A DNA stretch of 64,000 bases. Origin: Bradyrhizobium canariense (GTDB lineage: Bacteria; Pseudomonadota; Alphaproteobacteria; Rhizobiales; Xanthobacteraceae). The DNA is taken from contig NZ_LT629750.1 of assembly GCF_900105125.1 (NCBI RefSeq), positions 4,615,001-4,679,000 on the forward strand, in the 5' to 3' direction. Of the stretch, positions 26,240-36,385 are shown in pieces. A program made the position numbers and the translations under genes. Under the pieces are notes generated by a model. The model saw only the letters and a program-made list of their open reading frames with translations. It ran no database searches and was not told the DNA's origin. Every line of letters starts with the position of its first letter. The stretch's first letter is position 1.

Positions 26240-28384
26240 ATGGCTTTACGATCCACCCTTCGCAAATCCCTGAACTTCGGCTTTTTGCGCCCGCATTGGG
26301 GCATCAGGGGCAACCTGTTTGCGGCCTTTGCCGTGATCGCTGGCATGGCCATTGTCATCAGCGCCGGCGCCGGCATGGCGCTGAGACAGCTCGGCGGGGC
26401 CATGCTCGATCTGAGCGGACGGGATATTCCGCGCCTTGCAGCCAGCCTTCAGCTCGCGGCCGAGAGCGCAAGCCTTGCCAGCCAGGGCCCGGCGCTATTG
26501 GCCTCGCGCAGCGCCGAAGCGCTCGACGCGCGCACCAGGAAAATGAAGGAAACCCAGCAGATCGCGCTGGCAAAGCTCGGCGAGATCACCGAGCTCGGCG
26601 CAGACAAGACGGTCGTCGCAGCGCTGGGCGAAACCGTGAAAAACATCGACGACACGATCCAAAGCCTCGGCTCGGCAGCCCGCGAACGGCTGGAGGTCGC
26701 CGCCTTGCATGACAAGCAATACGCAGCCTTGCGCAGCGCGCAGACGAGCTTTGTTGCCGCCGCAAGTCCGGCGATGATGGACGCCCAAAGCCAGATCAAC
26801 GCCATCCTCGGCTCGGCGAATCTTTCCCAGGATGACGCCACGGAAGCGGCGCGGACCGTGGACCAGCTCGGCAATGTCGTCGCCAGCGGCAATCTTGCGG
26901 CGTCGGAGATGATTGCCGCTCTTTCCGCCACTAGCAGCGACACGCTCGATACAATCGAGAAGGAATTCAAGGACACCAGAGAGCGCGTCAAATCGAACCT
27001 CGATATGCTGCCGAAAAATTCCGGCAATGCGGCGCTTGGAAACGCCGCGCAGCAATTGCTGGCATTGGGCGAGGGCAAAACCGGCGTCTTCAAGATTCGC
27101 CAGAAGGAACTCGACGCCAACGATTACGGCGACGTGATCCTCGAAGAAACCGGCAAGCTCAATGTCGGTCTCGGCATCAGCGTGCAGCAACTCGTCGACG
27201 GCGTGCGGAAGGAAACCGACGCATCGACCTGGCAGGCGCGTCAGGAAATTTCTTTCGCCACCGTGATCATGCTTGCGCTCGGTGTCCTCACCCTCGTCGG
27301 ATCGGTGCTGTTCGTCTGGCTCTATGTCGGCCGCAACATCCTGCGCCGGATCCACGGCCTGCAACGCTCGATGCAGCTTCTGTCCGACGGCGATCTCGAA
27401 TCGGAAATCCATCAAAGCCGTCAGCGCGACGAGATCGCATCGATGGCGAACTCGCTGCAGATCTTTCGCGAGAGCATGATCGAGGCCCGGTCGCTGAGCG
27501 CCGACCAGGACAAGGATCGCGCGGCCAAGGCCGAGCGCGCTTCCCGCATGGAGGCCCGGATCGTCGAATTCGAAGCCACCGTTCGCGCCGCGCTGGACGG
27601 CCTGCAGAACTCCGCCAGCTCGATGCAGACCACGGCGGAATCGATGTCGACGACCGCCGATCAATCCAGTGCGCTGGTGAGCGCCGTGGCGTCGGCCGCC
27701 GAGGAAACCTCCGTCAACGTGCAGACGGTGTCCTCAGGCACCGAAGAGCTGTCGTCATCGATCGCCGAAATCGGCCGCCAGGTCGTCAGCTCGGCGGAAA
27801 TTGCCCGCAAGGCCGTCGATGAAGCGGGCGCAACCGATGCCACCATGCAGGGCCTTGCCGATAACGCCGCCCGCATCAGCGTCGTGGTCGATCTGATTCA
27901 AACCATCGCCTCGCAGACCAACCTGCTTGCCCTCAACGCCACCATCGAAGCCGCCCGCGCCGGTGAAGCCGGCCGGGGCTTTGCCGTGGTCGCGTCCGAA
28001 GTGAAGAATCTCGCCAGCCAGACCGCGAAAGCCACCGACGAAATCCGTTCGCAAATCGCCAGCATGCAGGCGGTGACAGAATCGGCCGTCGGCGCCATCA
28101 GGAGCATCGGCAACACCATCGGCGAGATCAACGACGTGACCACCGCGATCGCTTCTGCCGTTGAAGAACAGGGCGCGGCGACACGCGAGATCGCCCGCAA
28201 CATTCAACATGCCGCTGGCGGCACCAGCGAGGTCTCGAGCAATATCGTCGGCGTCAGCACCGCCTCCGCCGAAGCCGGATCGGCCGCTAATGAGGTGCTG
28301 ACCGCATCCGGCGCGCTCCGCCGCGAGGCCGAGGTGCTGCGCACGGAAATCGACGCGTTCCTCTCCAATATACGGGCGGCCTAG
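26240..28384 (+). CDS. Methyl-accepting chemotaxis protein
   Basis: A 714-residue receptor. TM1 ([20 protein letters not shown]) near residues 24-45, a helical periplasmic domain with conserved coiled segments to about residue 335, TM2 ([20 protein letters not shown]), a HAMP domain ([17 protein letters not shown]) and the signalling domain with the hairpin tip [20 protein letters not shown]. The periplasmic sensing part has no family I can name. ATG at 26240 is preferred, with GAGG 8 nt upstream; ATG at 26213 would add nine residues. Its array partners (CheA, CheW) are not in this window. Confidence 0.92.
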   Translation: MALRSTLRKSLNFGFLRPHWGIRGNLFAAFAVIAGMAIVISAGAGMALRQLGGAMLDLSGRDIPRLAASLQLAAESASLASQGPALLASRSAEALDARTRKMKETQQIALAKLGEITELGADKTVVAALGETVKNIDDTIQSLGSAARERLEVAALHDKQYAALRSAQTSFVAAASPAMMDAQSQINAILGSANLSQDDATEAARTVDQLGNVVASGNLAASEMIAALSATSSDTLDTIEKEFKDTRERVKSNLDMLPKNSGNAALGNAAQQLLALGEGKTGVFKIRQKELDANDYGDVILEETGKLNVGLGISVQQLVDGVRKETDASTWQARQEISFATVIMLALGVLTLVGSVLFVWLYVGRNILRRIHGLQRSMQLLSDGDLESEIHQSRQRDEIASMANSLQIFRESMIEARSLSADQDKDRAAKAERASRMEARIVEFEATVRAALDGLQNSASSMQTTAESMSTTADQSSALVSAVASAAEETSVNVQTVSSGTEELSSSIAEIGRQVVSSAEIARKAVDEAGATDATMQGLADNAARISVVVDLIQTIASQTNLLALNATIEAARAGEAGRGFAVVASEVKNLASQTAKATDEIRSQIASMQAVTESAVGAIRSIGNTIGEINDVTTAIASAVEEQGAATREIARNIQHAAGGTSEVSSNIVGVSTASAEAGSAANEVLTASGALRREAEVLRTEIDAFLSNIRAA

Positions 28385-28538
28385 GCTTGCGCCATGCAGC
28401 GCAGGCTCAAGCCTGCGCCCGCAACGCATGGTTTCATTACCTTTGCCGGTTCTGAAGTCCGCTTCGCGGTATTTTGCCCGAACTTGAATTGTTTTTCGGC
28501 TGGCGCGGCGCCGATTGTGCGGCTAAGCCGATAGGGCG

Positions 28539-29600
28539 ATGCATTCAAAAACCGACACGGTCCAGTCCTCGGTCGAGGCACTGCGCTACCCCTGGGAAAA
28601 TCATCCCGGCCCCGATGAGGTGGTCGAGGTGATGCCGGGTGTGCTGTGGGTCCGGCTCAAGCTGCCGTTCCGCCTCAACCACGTGAACATCTATCTGCTG
28701 GCCGACGGCGACGGCTGGACGATGGTGGATTCCGGATTCGGCAACGAGGAGTCGATCGCGGCCTGGACTACGCTGTTCGAGGGTCCGCTTAAACATGTGA
28801 AAATCAGCCGTCTGATCGTGACCCATTCGCATCCCGATCACGTCGGCCTGGCGGGCTGGATCGTCGAACGATTCAACTGCGCACTTTATATGTCGCAAGT
28901 GGAATATCTGCAGTCGGTTTATCATCAGAACCGCGGCACCGAAGAACGCAAGATGGCGCAGCGCCTGTTCTTCCGCCGCCACGGCATGGACGAGGACCTG
29001 ACCGACAAGCTGCTCGGCCGCGGCCAGGACTATCTGAAGCGGGTTTCAATCCTGCCGCCGTCCTATCACCGCATCTCGCATGGCGACGAAATCTCCATCG
29101 GTGCGCGGCGCTTCAAGGTCATCACCGGTGGCGGTCATGCGCTCGATCAGGTGATGCTGTATTGCGCCGCCGACAAATTGTTCCTGTCGGCCGATCAGGT
29201 GCTGAGCAAGATCTCGCCCAATGTCAGCGTCTGGGCGGTCGAACCCGATCAGAATTCGCTCGGCGAATACCTTGCGTCACTGGCGAGCCTCACCACCACG
29301 CTGCCTTATGACGTCATCGTGCTGCCGGGCCATGGCGTACCGTTTTTCGGATTGAAGACACGCATCAAGCAATTGGCCGATCATCACGAAGAGCGTTGCG
29401 GGCTGATCGCCGACGCCTGCCGGGAAACCCCAAAAACGTCCAAGGAACTGGTGCCCGTCGTGTTCCACAAGCACGTGCTCGACGTGCATCAGATGGGCTT
29501 CGCCGCCGGCGAGCTGATCGCCCATGTCAATTACATGCTGGTCGAAGGGCGCCTGAAGGCCGAGGAAGTCGACGGCGTGCTCCACTTCCGGACCACCTGA
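28539..29600 (+). CDS. MBL-fold metallo-hydrolase
   Basis: A 353-residue metallo-beta-lactamase fold protein. Visible: NHVNIYLLADGDGWTMVDSG, the dinuclear metal motif THSHPDHVGLAG, GGGHALDQVMLY (third His ligand region), LFLSADQVLSKI (bridging Asp) and VLPGHGVPF (final His). The C-terminal alpha-helical part (after about residue 265) resembles the LACTB2-like winged domain. Family members hydrolyse thioesters, lactones or nucleic acids; the substrate here cannot be assigned. Monocistronic, with about 290 bp before hemA. Confidence 0.9.
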   Translation: MHSKTDTVQSSVEALRYPWENHPGPDEVVEVMPGVLWVRLKLPFRLNHVNIYLLADGDGWTMVDSGFGNEESIAAWTTLFEGPLKHVKISRLIVTHSHPDHVGLAGWIVERFNCALYMSQVEYLQSVYHQNRGTEERKMAQRLFFRRHGMDEDLTDKLLGRGQDYLKRVSILPPSYHRISHGDEISIGARRFKVITGGGHALDQVMLYCAADKLFLSADQVLSKISPNVSVWAVEPDQNSLGEYLASLASLTTTLPYDVIVLPGHGVPFFGLKTRIKQLADHHEERCGLIADACRETPKTSKELVPVVFHKHVLDVHQMGFAAGELIAHVNYMLVEGRLKAEEVDGVLHFRTT

Positions 29601-29735
29601 TCGTCAGCCCCCCAAAACATCGAAGCGGGCTCGTTGCCCCTTTTTATTTGCGGTGCCTTGTACGTTATTGCGGCAATCGGCCCGGCAATCTCCGGTTCGC
29701 GGCGCCAGCCAACCGATCGCGACAGCTTTAATGCA

Positions 29736-29749
29736 TTGATTGCCATCAA
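29736..29749. promoter_or_regulatory. FixK/FNR box upstream of hemA
   Basis: TTGATTGCCATCAA is an exact match to the TTGAT-N4-ATCAA consensus of FNR/FixK-family regulators, about 140 bp before the hemA ATG. In Bradyrhizobium hemA is known to respond to low oxygen through this type of regulator. Confidence 0.75.
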
Positions 29750-29887
29750 TTTTTGACCCGCGCTCCGGGCAACCCGGCATCCCGTTGACGGCGCGACTGA
29801 ATGCCTGATTTCGGCTCGACATTAAAGCTGGAAAAGCTCTAAAAAGATGCACGCGTTCCGGCCCCAGCTACCGTTCCAGGTTTTGCG

Positions 29888-31117
29888 ATGGATTACAGCA
29901 AATTCTTCCAAACCGCCCTCAGCCGCCTGCATGATGAGCGGCGTTACCGGGTTTTTGCCGATCTCGAGCGCATCGCGGGCCGGTTCCCGCATGCGGTGTG
30001 GCACTGCCCGACGGGGCCGCGCAATGTCGTGATCTGGTGCTCCAACGACTATCTCGGAATGGGCCAGCATCCCAAAGTGGTCGGCGCGATGGTCGAGACC
30101 GCCACGCGCGTCGGCACCGGCGCCGGTGGCACCCGCAACATCGCCGGCACCCATCATCCGCTGGTGCAGCTCGAACAGGAACTGGCCGACCTGCACGGCA
30201 AGGAAGCCTCGCTATTGTTCACGTCGGGCTATGTCTCGAACCAGACCGGCATCGCGACCATCGCGAAACTGATTCCGAACTGCCTGATTTTGTCGGACGC
30301 GCTCAACCACAATTCGATGATCGAAGGCATTCGTCAGGGCGGTTGCGAGCGGCAGGTGTTCCGCCACAGCGACGTGGCGCACCTTGAAGAACTGCTGCGC
30401 GCGGCAGGGCCCGACCGGCCGAAACTGATTGCCTGCGAAAGCCTCTATTCGATGGACGGCGACATCGCGCCGCTGGCGAAAATCTGCGACTTGGCCGAAC
30501 GCTATGGCGCGATGACCTATGTCGACGAAGTACATGCGGTCGGCATGTACGGCCCACGCGGCGGCGGTATCGCCGAGCGCGACGGCGTCATGCACCGCAT
30601 CGATATTCTGGAAGGCACGCTGGCCAAGGCCTTTGGTTGCCTCGGCGGCTACATCGCCGGCAACGCCGATGTCATCGATGCCGTTCGCTCCTATGCGCCC
30701 GGCTTTATCTTCACCACCGCGCTGCCGCCGGCGATCTGCTCGGCTGCGACCGCGGCGATCCGGCATCTCAAGACCTCGACTTGGGAGCGCGAGCGCCATC
30801 AGGACCGGGCCGCCCGCGTCAAGGCGATCCTTTCCGCGGCCGGACTTCCCGTGATGTCGAGCGACACCCACATCGTGCCGCTGTTCGTCGGAGATCCCGA
30901 AAATTGCAAGCGAGCCAGCGACATCCTGCTGGAGGAGCACGGCATCTATATCCAGCCGATCAACTATCCGACCGTTGCCAAGGGCGCCGAACGGCTGCGG
31001 ATCACGCCTTCGCCGTATCATGACGACGGGCTGATCGATCAGCTGGCCGAAGCGCTGTTGCAGGTCTGGGAGCGCCTCGGCCTGCCGCTCAACGAGAAAT
31101 CGCTCGCGGCTGAATAG
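29888..31117 (+). CDS. hemA: 5-aminolevulinate synthase
   Basis: A 409-residue PLP enzyme that condenses glycine and succinyl-CoA to 5-aminolevulinate, the entry to tetrapyrroles in alphaproteobacteria (Shemin pathway). Visible: [37 protein letters not shown], the Asp region [13 protein letters not shown] and the PLP lysine in [16 protein letters not shown] (Lys247). Length matches Rhodobacter and Bradyrhizobium enzymes. A perfect FixK/FNR box sits upstream, so oxygen control is likely. The glycine-rich N-terminal leader of mitochondrial forms is absent, as expected. Confidence 0.97.
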   Translation: MDYSKFFQTALSRLHDERRYRVFADLERIAGRFPHAVWHCPTGPRNVVIWCSNDYLGMGQHPKVVGAMVETATRVGTGAGGTRNIAGTHHPLVQLEQELADLHGKEASLLFTSGYVSNQTGIATIAKLIPNCLILSDALNHNSMIEGIRQGGCERQVFRHSDVAHLEELLRAAGPDRPKLIACESLYSMDGDIAPLAKICDLAERYGAMTYVDEVHAVGMYGPRGGGIAERDGVMHRIDILEGTLAKAFGCLGGYIAGNADVIDAVRSYAPGFIFTTALPPAICSAATAAIRHLKTSTWERERHQDRAARVKAILSAAGLPVMSSDTHIVPLFVGDPENCKRASDILLEEHGIYIQPINYPTVAKGAERLRITPSPYHDDGLIDQLAEALLQVWERLGLPLNEKSLAAE

Positions 31118-31132
31118 CCGCTTCATTTGTTA

Positions 31133-31204
31133 GCGCGTATTCTGGCCGCAAAACCGGCCTTCCCCCTTCGGATCGAGTCCGAGGGCGAGTTTTTGCGGAA
31201 TACC
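31133..31204. repeat. Dispersed palindromic repeat (GCGCGTATTC type), expanded copy
   Basis: Begins GCGCGTATTCTGGCCGCAAA and ends TTTTTGCGGAATACC. The middle is longer than in other copies and carries its own hairpin (CCTTCGGATCGAGTCCGAGG). It lies right after hemA and is followed 14 bp later by a second copy. Confidence 0.7.
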
Positions 31205-31218
31205 CCGCCTGTTCATTT

Positions 31219-31269
31219 CGCGCGTATTCTCGTCGCAAAGCCGGTGCCCAATTTTGCGGAACACGCGCT
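31219..31269. repeat. Dispersed palindromic repeat (GCGCGTATTC type)
   Basis: CGCGCGTATTCTCGTCGCAA, AGCCGGTGCCCAATTTTGCG, GAACACGCG: a complete member of the family, adjacent to the previous one, ending just before the glpM ATG. Confidence 0.8.
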
Positions 31270-31270
31270 G

Positions 31271-31600
31271 ATGGAAATAATCTGGAAAGGCATCGTCGGC
31301 GGCTTGATGACGGCGGCGATCGTCTGGCTCTCGAAGCGAGGCAATACATTGCCTGGCATCCTGCCCTTGTTTCCGACCTTTGCGCTGATTGCGCTGCTGG
31401 TTGTCGGGGCGAAAAATGACAATGCCGGATTCCGGGAAGCCTGCGTCGCCGGCGCCAAGACCATTCCAGCCTACCTGGCCTTTCTGGGCGTCTGCTATTT
31501 CACGATCGGCCGGCTCGACTACCGGGTTGCCCTGCTTGGCGGGCTCGCCACCTGGCTGATCGTTGCGTTAGCCATTTTCCTCGCCCTCCGCTCGGCTTAA
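31271..31600 (+). CDS. GlpM family membrane protein
   Basis: A 109-residue inner-membrane protein with four hydrophobic segments. It resembles the GlpM family in length and layout (LMTAAIVWLSKRGNTLPGIL, PLFPTFALIALLVV, IPAYLAFLGVCYFTIGRLDYRVAL). GlpM was linked to alginate production in Pseudomonas but has no defined biochemistry. Start is set at MEIIWKG (31271), because the in-frame sequence upstream is a dispersed palindromic repeat. Confidence 0.8.
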   Translation: MEIIWKGIVGGLMTAAIVWLSKRGNTLPGILPLFPTFALIALLVVGAKNDNAGFREACVAGAKTIPAYLAFLGVCYFTIGRLDYRVALLGGLATWLIVALAIFLALRSA

Positions 31601-31690
31601 CGACGATCTTAATTCTTGAATTTAATAGGAAATTCGCTGTCGCTTGCGCGCGCGCAAAGCGTTAGATTTTGTGACGGAGTGAGACGCAAG

Positions 31691-31738
31691 AGCATGATCC
31701 GGAAAAGCGGGAACCGGTTTTCCGACAAGATCATGCTC
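31691..31738. repeat. Dispersed palindromic repeat (CATGATC type), copy 2
   Basis: GCATGATCCGGAAAAGCGGG, AACCGGTTTTCCGACAAGAT, CATGCTC folds as a long hairpin; it is the reverse-orientation match of the copy at 12211-12255. It lies in the leader of the hybrid kinase gene. Confidence 0.8.
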
Positions 31739-31794
31739 AAACAGACAGATGAGATCGCGATCCGATCGGATCATGATCTGAGGAGCAAGCAGCA

Positions 31795-34700
31795 ATGCTG
31801 CACGACTGGGGCGTGATCGCGGCCGCATTCGGCTACATCGGGTTCCTGTTTTTCGTGGCCAGCCGCGGCGATCGCCTGTCGGTGGCGCAGCGCGGGCGCG
31901 CCGGCGCGCTGATCTATCCGCTGTCGCTGGCGATCTATTGCACCTCCTGGACGTTTTTCGGCTCGGTCGGATTCGCCACCCGCACCAGCGTTGACTTCCT
32001 CGCGATCTATGTCGGCCCGATCCTGATGATCGCCTGCTGCACGCCGCTGCTTCGCCGGGTAATTCAGCTCGCCAAATCGCAGAACATCACCTCGATCGCC
32101 GATTTTATCGGCGCCCGTTACGGCAAAAGCCAGGCGGTCGCCGCCACCGTCGCGTTGATCGCGATCATCGGATCGGTTCCCTATATCGCGCTCCAGCTCA
32201 AGGCCGTGGCGTCATCGCTGGAGACGATCCTCAGCGAAGACGAGGCCTTCTCCAAAATTCCGATCATCGGCGATATCGCGTTGATGGTGACGTTCGCGAT
32301 GGCGACATTCGCAGTGCTGTTCGGCACCCGCCAGACCGACGCGACGGAGCATCAGCATGGCCTGATGCTTGCAGTCGCGACCGAATCCATCGTGAAACTG
32401 GTGGCCTTTCTCGCCGCCGGCGCGTTCGTCACCTTCTGGATGTTCAATCCGGTCGAATTGATCGAGCGCGCGATGAAGACGCCGGAAGCGGTGCGCGCCA
32501 TCGACTACGTGCCGTCGATCGGCAACTTCCTCACCATGGTGCTGCTGTCGTTTTGCGCGATCCTGATGTTGCCGCGGCAGTTCCACGTCAGCGTGGTCGA
32601 GAACTCGGGCGACGCCGAGGTCGGGCGGGCGCGCTGGCTGTTTCCGCTGTATCTGGTTGCCATCAACCTGTTCGTGATCCCGATCGCGCTCGCCGGTCTG
32701 GTGATCTTCCCGTTCGGCGCCGTCGACAGCGACATGTATGTGCTGGCGCTGCCGATGGAGGGCAACGCGCCGCTGTTGAGCGTCGGTGTCTTTATCGGAG
32801 GCCTGTCAGCCGCAACCGCCATGGTGATGGTCGAATGCGTCGCGCTGTCGATCATGGTCTCGAACGATATTGTCCTGCCCTGGGTGCTTCAGCGCAGCGG
32901 CGAGGCGCGCGGCACGCAGAAGGACTTTGGCGACTTCCTGCTCAGGATCCGCCGCTTCGCGATCTTCGCCATCATGGCGATGGCCTATTTCTATTATCGC
33001 GCGCTCGGCAATGCCCAACTGGCGGCGATCGGTCTGCTGTCCTTTGCCGCCATCGCGCAACTCGCTCCGGCCTTCTTCGGCGGCCTGTTCTGGCGGCGCT
33101 CGACCGCGGCTGGCGCCATGGGAGGCATGCTGGTCGGTATCGCCGTGTGGATCTACACGCTGTTTCTTCCGAGCTTTCTGGAAGGCAATACCGCCGGCCT
33201 GCTGCTGCTCCAGCACGGTCCGTTCGGCATCGAGGCGCTTCGCCCGCAAGCGCTGTTCGGCGCCGATTTGCCGCCGCTTCTACACGGCGCGCTGTGGAGC
33301 CTGTCGCTCAACATCCTGACCTACATCGTGCTGTCGCTCGCGCGTCAACCATCCTCGATCGAGCTTGTGCAGGCAGACCTGTTCATACCAAAAGCGTTGG
33401 CGCCGATCACACCAACATTCCGGCGCTGGCGCTCCACGGTTACCGTGCAGGACATTCAGGGGACGGTGGCGCAGTATTTGGGCCCCGACCGGGCCCAAGA
33501 TGCCTTCGAGGCCTTTGCGGCCACCACCCTCGAACCAACCGCGCCGGCCGACTTTGAACTGCTGCAGCACGCCGAGTATCTGATCGCTTCCTCGATCGGA
33601 GCCGCCTCCTCGCGCCTGGTGATGTCGCTTTTGTTGCGCAAGCGCACCGTTTCCGCCAAGGCAGCGCTCAAGCTGCTCGACGACGCTCACGCCGCGCTGC
33701 ATTTCAATCGTGAGATCCTTCAGACCGCCTTGAATCACGTGCGGCAAGGAATCGCCGTGTTCGACGCCGACTTGCAGCTGATCTGCTCGAACCGGCAGTT
33801 CGGCGAAATTCTCGCCCTGCCGCCCCATCTCGTGCAACTCGGGATCCCCTTGCGCGAAATCCTCGAATTCATGGGGGCCATCAACCCTTCCGGGTTCGGC
33901 GACGACAGCGCCGTGGTCGAGAGGCGCCTCGCCGCCTACACGTCCCTGGGCGAGCCATATCTGGAGCGACTTCCGGATCGTCATCTGGTAATCGAGGTGC
34001 GCGCCAACCGGATGCCGGGCGGCGGCCTAGTCATCACCTTTACCGACGTCACCCCCTCGTTTGAGGCGGCCGAAGCGCTGGAACGCGCCAACGCCACGCT
34101 GGAAAAGCGCGTGCGCGATCGCACCGAAGAACTGACGCGCCTGAATTCCGAGCTCGCTTTGGCCAAAAGCGCCGCCGAGGACGCCAGCATCTCGAAAACG
34201 CGCTTTCTGGCGGCCGCAAGCCACGACATCTTGCAGCCGTTGAATGCGGCCCGGCTCTATGTGACGAGCCTCGTCGAGCGCCAAAGCGGCGGCGAGGATT
34301 CCCGGCTGGTCGAAAACATCGACGATTCGCTTGAGGCGATCGAGGAAATCCTCGGCGCGCTGCTGGATATCTCCCGGCTCGACGCCGGCGCCATGACGAC
34401 GTCGATCACAAGCTTCAAGATCGGCGACCTGATGCGTTCGCTCGAAATTGAATTTGCCCCGATCGCCCGGGCCAAGGGGCTGAAGCTGACCTTTGTGCCG
34501 AGTTCGCTGCCGGTGGAATCCGATCGGCTGCTGCTGCGGCGGCTGTTGCAGAATCTGATCTCCAACGCCATCAAATACACGCCTCGCGGACGCGTATTAG
34601 TGGGCTGCCGGCGTCACGGTCAATCGCTGCAGATCTGCATTTACGATACCGGGGTCGGCATTCCCATTCTCAAGCGCGGCGAGATTTTCAAGGAGTTTCA

Positions 34701-35298
34701 TCGGCTGGAGCAGGGCGCGCGGATTGCCCGCGGCCTGGGGCTCGGACTATCGATTGTCGAACGCCTCGCCCGCGTCCTCAACCACGGCATCGCGCTCGAC
34801 TCCAATATCAGTGGCGGCTCGTTTTTCTCGGTGATGGTACCCACCGCCAACGCCATCAACCACACCGCGGCAGTCACCAGCGCCACGCCGCTGTCCAGAA
34901 CCCCGATGAGCGGCGCCCTCATCGTTTGCATCGAAAATGATGCGGCGATCCTGGACGGCATGCGAACGCTGCTGACGGCCTGGAACGCCAAAGTCATTGC
35001 CGTGGCCGATCCCGATGCCGCGATCGATGCGATCGAGACCGCGGGCGGACAGGTCACCGGTCTTCTGGTGGATTATCACCTGGACCGCGGCAACGGCCTC
35101 GCTGCGATCCGTGACATTCGCCGCCGCTTCGGCGATGGCCTCCCGGCGATCCTGATCACGGCGGATCGCAGTCCGCATGTCAGGGCGGCTGCGCGGGAAG
35201 AACAGATCGCGGTGTTGAACAAGCCGGTCAAGCCGGCATCACTGCGAGCCCTGATCGGTCAGTGGCGCGCCCAACAGACGGTGGCGGCGGCGGAATAA
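31795..35298 (+). CDS. Hybrid sensor histidine kinase with sodium/solute symporter-type sensor
   Basis: An 1167-residue protein. Residues about 1-500 form a multi-pass domain related to SSS/PutP symporters (SLAIYCTSWTFFGSVGFATR, QNITSIADFIGARYGKS), as in CbrA-type kinases. A PAS domain follows (about 645-755, HVRQGIAVFDADLQLI), a coiled coil, HisKA with FLAAASHDILQPLN (His810), HATPase_c (LISNAIKYTPRGRV; DTGVGIP; GLGLGLSIVERLA) and a C-terminal receiver with phospho-acceptor Asp1093 (LLVDYHLDRGNG). It may couple solute transport or binding to signalling. The convergent LuxR-type regulator gene 63 bp away is the probable partner. Confidence 0.93.
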   Translation: MLHDWGVIAAAFGYIGFLFFVASRGDRLSVAQRGRAGALIYPLSLAIYCTSWTFFGSVGFATRTSVDFLAIYVGPILMIACCTPLLRRVIQLAKSQNITSIADFIGARYGKSQAVAATVALIAIIGSVPYIALQLKAVASSLETILSEDEAFSKIPIIGDIALMVTFAMATFAVLFGTRQTDATEHQHGLMLAVATESIVKLVAFLAAGAFVTFWMFNPVELIERAMKTPEAVRAIDYVPSIGNFLTMVLLSFCAILMLPRQFHVSVVENSGDAEVGRARWLFPLYLVAINLFVIPIALAGLVIFPFGAVDSDMYVLALPMEGNAPLLSVGVFIGGLSAATAMVMVECVALSIMVSNDIVLPWVLQRSGEARGTQKDFGDFLLRIRRFAIFAIMAMAYFYYRALGNAQLAAIGLLSFAAIAQLAPAFFGGLFWRRSTAAGAMGGMLVGIAVWIYTLFLPSFLEGNTAGLLLLQHGPFGIEALRPQALFGADLPPLLHGALWSLSLNILTYIVLSLARQPSSIELVQADLFIPKALAPITPTFRRWRSTVTVQDIQGTVAQYLGPDRAQDAFEAFAATTLEPTAPADFELLQHAEYLIASSIGAASSRLVMSLLLRKRTVSAKAALKLLDDAHAALHFNREILQTALNHVRQGIAVFDADLQLICSNRQFGEILALPPHLVQLGIPLREILEFMGAINPSGFGDDSAVVERRLAAYTSLGEPYLERLPDRHLVIEVRANRMPGGGLVITFTDVTPSFEAAEALERANATLEKRVRDRTEELTRLNSELALAKSAAEDASISKTRFLAAASHDILQPLNAARLYVTSLVERQSGGEDSRLVENIDDSLEAIEEILGALLDISRLDAGAMTTSITSFKIGDLMRSLEIEFAPIARAKGLKLTFVPSSLPVESDRLLLRRLLQNLISNAIKYTPRGRVLVGCRRHGQSLQICIYDTGVGIPILKRGEIFKEFHRLEQGARIARGLGLGLSIVERLARVLNHGIALDSNISGGSFFSVMVPTANAINHTAAVTSATPLSRTPMSGALIVCIENDAAILDGMRTLLTAWNAKVIAVADPDAAIDAIETAGGQVTGLLVDYHLDRGNGLAAIRDIRRRFGDGLPAILITADRSPHVRAAAREEQIAVLNKPVKPASLRALIGQWRAQQTVAAAE

Positions 35299-35312
35299 GA
35301 TCTATTTCAGTT

Positions 35313-35363
35313 CGCGCATATTCTGATCGCAAAACCGGTATCCGCTTTTGCGGAATACGCGCT
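35313..35363. repeat. Dispersed palindromic repeat (GCGCGTATTC type)
   Basis: CGCGCATATTCTGATCGCAA, AACCGGTATCCGCTTTTGCG, GAATACGCGCT lies between the convergent kinase and response regulator genes and runs into the regulator stop codon. It may also serve as a bidirectional hairpin. Confidence 0.8.
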
Positions 35364-36033
35364 ATTGCGGTGACGGCGTATCCTGCCGCCACTGGCCGCC
35401 GGCGATCTTGGCCGCGGCGATCACGGCCTGGGTGCGGCTTTCGACACCGAGCTTTTGCAGGATCGCGGAGACATGCGCCTTGATTGTCGCCTCCGACACG
35501 CCAAGCTCATAGGCGATCTGCTTGTTGAGCAGTCCTTCCGACAGCATCATCAGCACGCGCACCTGCTGCGGGGTGAGCGTCACCAGCCGGTCGCGCAGCC
35601 GGGTCATATCCGGGTCCGCGGCGGCAGACAGGTCCGTGTCCGGCGGCACCCAGACATCGCCGTCCATCACCTTTACGATGGCGTCGCGCAATGTCTCGAC
35701 GCCGAACCGCTTGGGAATGAATCCCGAGGCGCCGAAATCCAGTGACCTGCGGATCGTGCTGCCGTCGTCGCTGGCCGATACGATCACCACGGGGATCGCC
35801 GGATATTGCGCGCGCAGGTAAATCAGCCCCGAAAAGCCACTGATTCCCGGCATCGACAGATCCAGCAAAACCATATCGACGTCGGAGTCCTGCTCCAGCA
35901 GCGAGGTCAGTTCCTCAAACGATCCCGCTTCGTCGATCTTTGCCGTGCTCACGACACTTGCGACCGCCTGCCGCAACGCATCGCGGAACAAGGGATGGTC
36001 ATCGGCAATAATGAGGCGGGTGCTGGCAGTCAT
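35362..36033 (-). CDS. LuxR-family (NarL/FixJ) response regulator
   Basis: A 223-residue regulator. The receiver domain starts RLIIADDHPLFRDALRQAV (acidic pocket Asp-Asp), has the phospho-acceptor in MVLLDLSMPG (about Asp57), VIVSASDD and the conserved Lys in FIPKRF. The output HTH is LTPQQVRVLMMLSEGLLNKQ, IAYELGVSEATIKAHVSAIL. The arrangement next to the hybrid kinase and an MHS transporter suggests control of a substrate uptake gene. Target unknown. Confidence 0.93.
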   Translation of the reverse strand: MTASTRLIIADDHPLFRDALRQAVASVVSTAKIDEAGSFEELTSLLEQDSDVDMVLLDLSMPGISGFSGLIYLRAQYPAIPVVIVSASDDGSTIRRSLDFGASGFIPKRFGVETLRDAIVKVMDGDVWVPPDTDLSAAADPDMTRLRDRLVTLTPQQVRVLMMLSEGLLNKQIAYELGVSEATIKAHVSAILQKLGVESRTQAVIAAAKIAGGQWRQDTPSPQ

Positions 36034-36385
36034 TTATTATTTCTTGCAACACGGTTGGGGTAAATCCGCAACCGCTCCCTGACGTTTTGCCGCGCGGATC
36101 GCCTTGGTGCAATTGTCCTCTGACGGGCGGTCGCATGCAAGCGCACAATGTTGCCTCGCGGCAAAGCGGTTAATCCACCGCTGTTTGTGCGCTGCAATAC
36201 ACGGGGTCCGGGAGAACCGTTGATGCGCGGAAATGCGTATCGCTTCCCAAGAATGTCGTGCAAAGCGCCGAAAGTCTTATTTGGTCAGGTTTCACAGCGA
36301 TGTTACCGTGGCAAAACGCCCCAGGTTAATCCGGCGAAGACCGGCGAACGGACGAGGGGGCATCAATAATTTCGGGGAGTGGACA
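36034..36385. other. Divergent control region between response regulator and MHS transporter
   Basis: No gene recognised in 352 bp. Two inverted repeats are visible: AGCGCACAA (36140-36148) with TTGTGCGCT (36185-36193), and nested between them AGCGGT-TAATCC-ACCGCT. These could bind the response regulator. Inference only. Confidence 0.4.

Noticed and set aside
26495..27664. Antisense frame of 389 codons within the chemoreceptor gene
   Set aside because: No domain visible; the sense strand has clear HAMP and signalling motifs.
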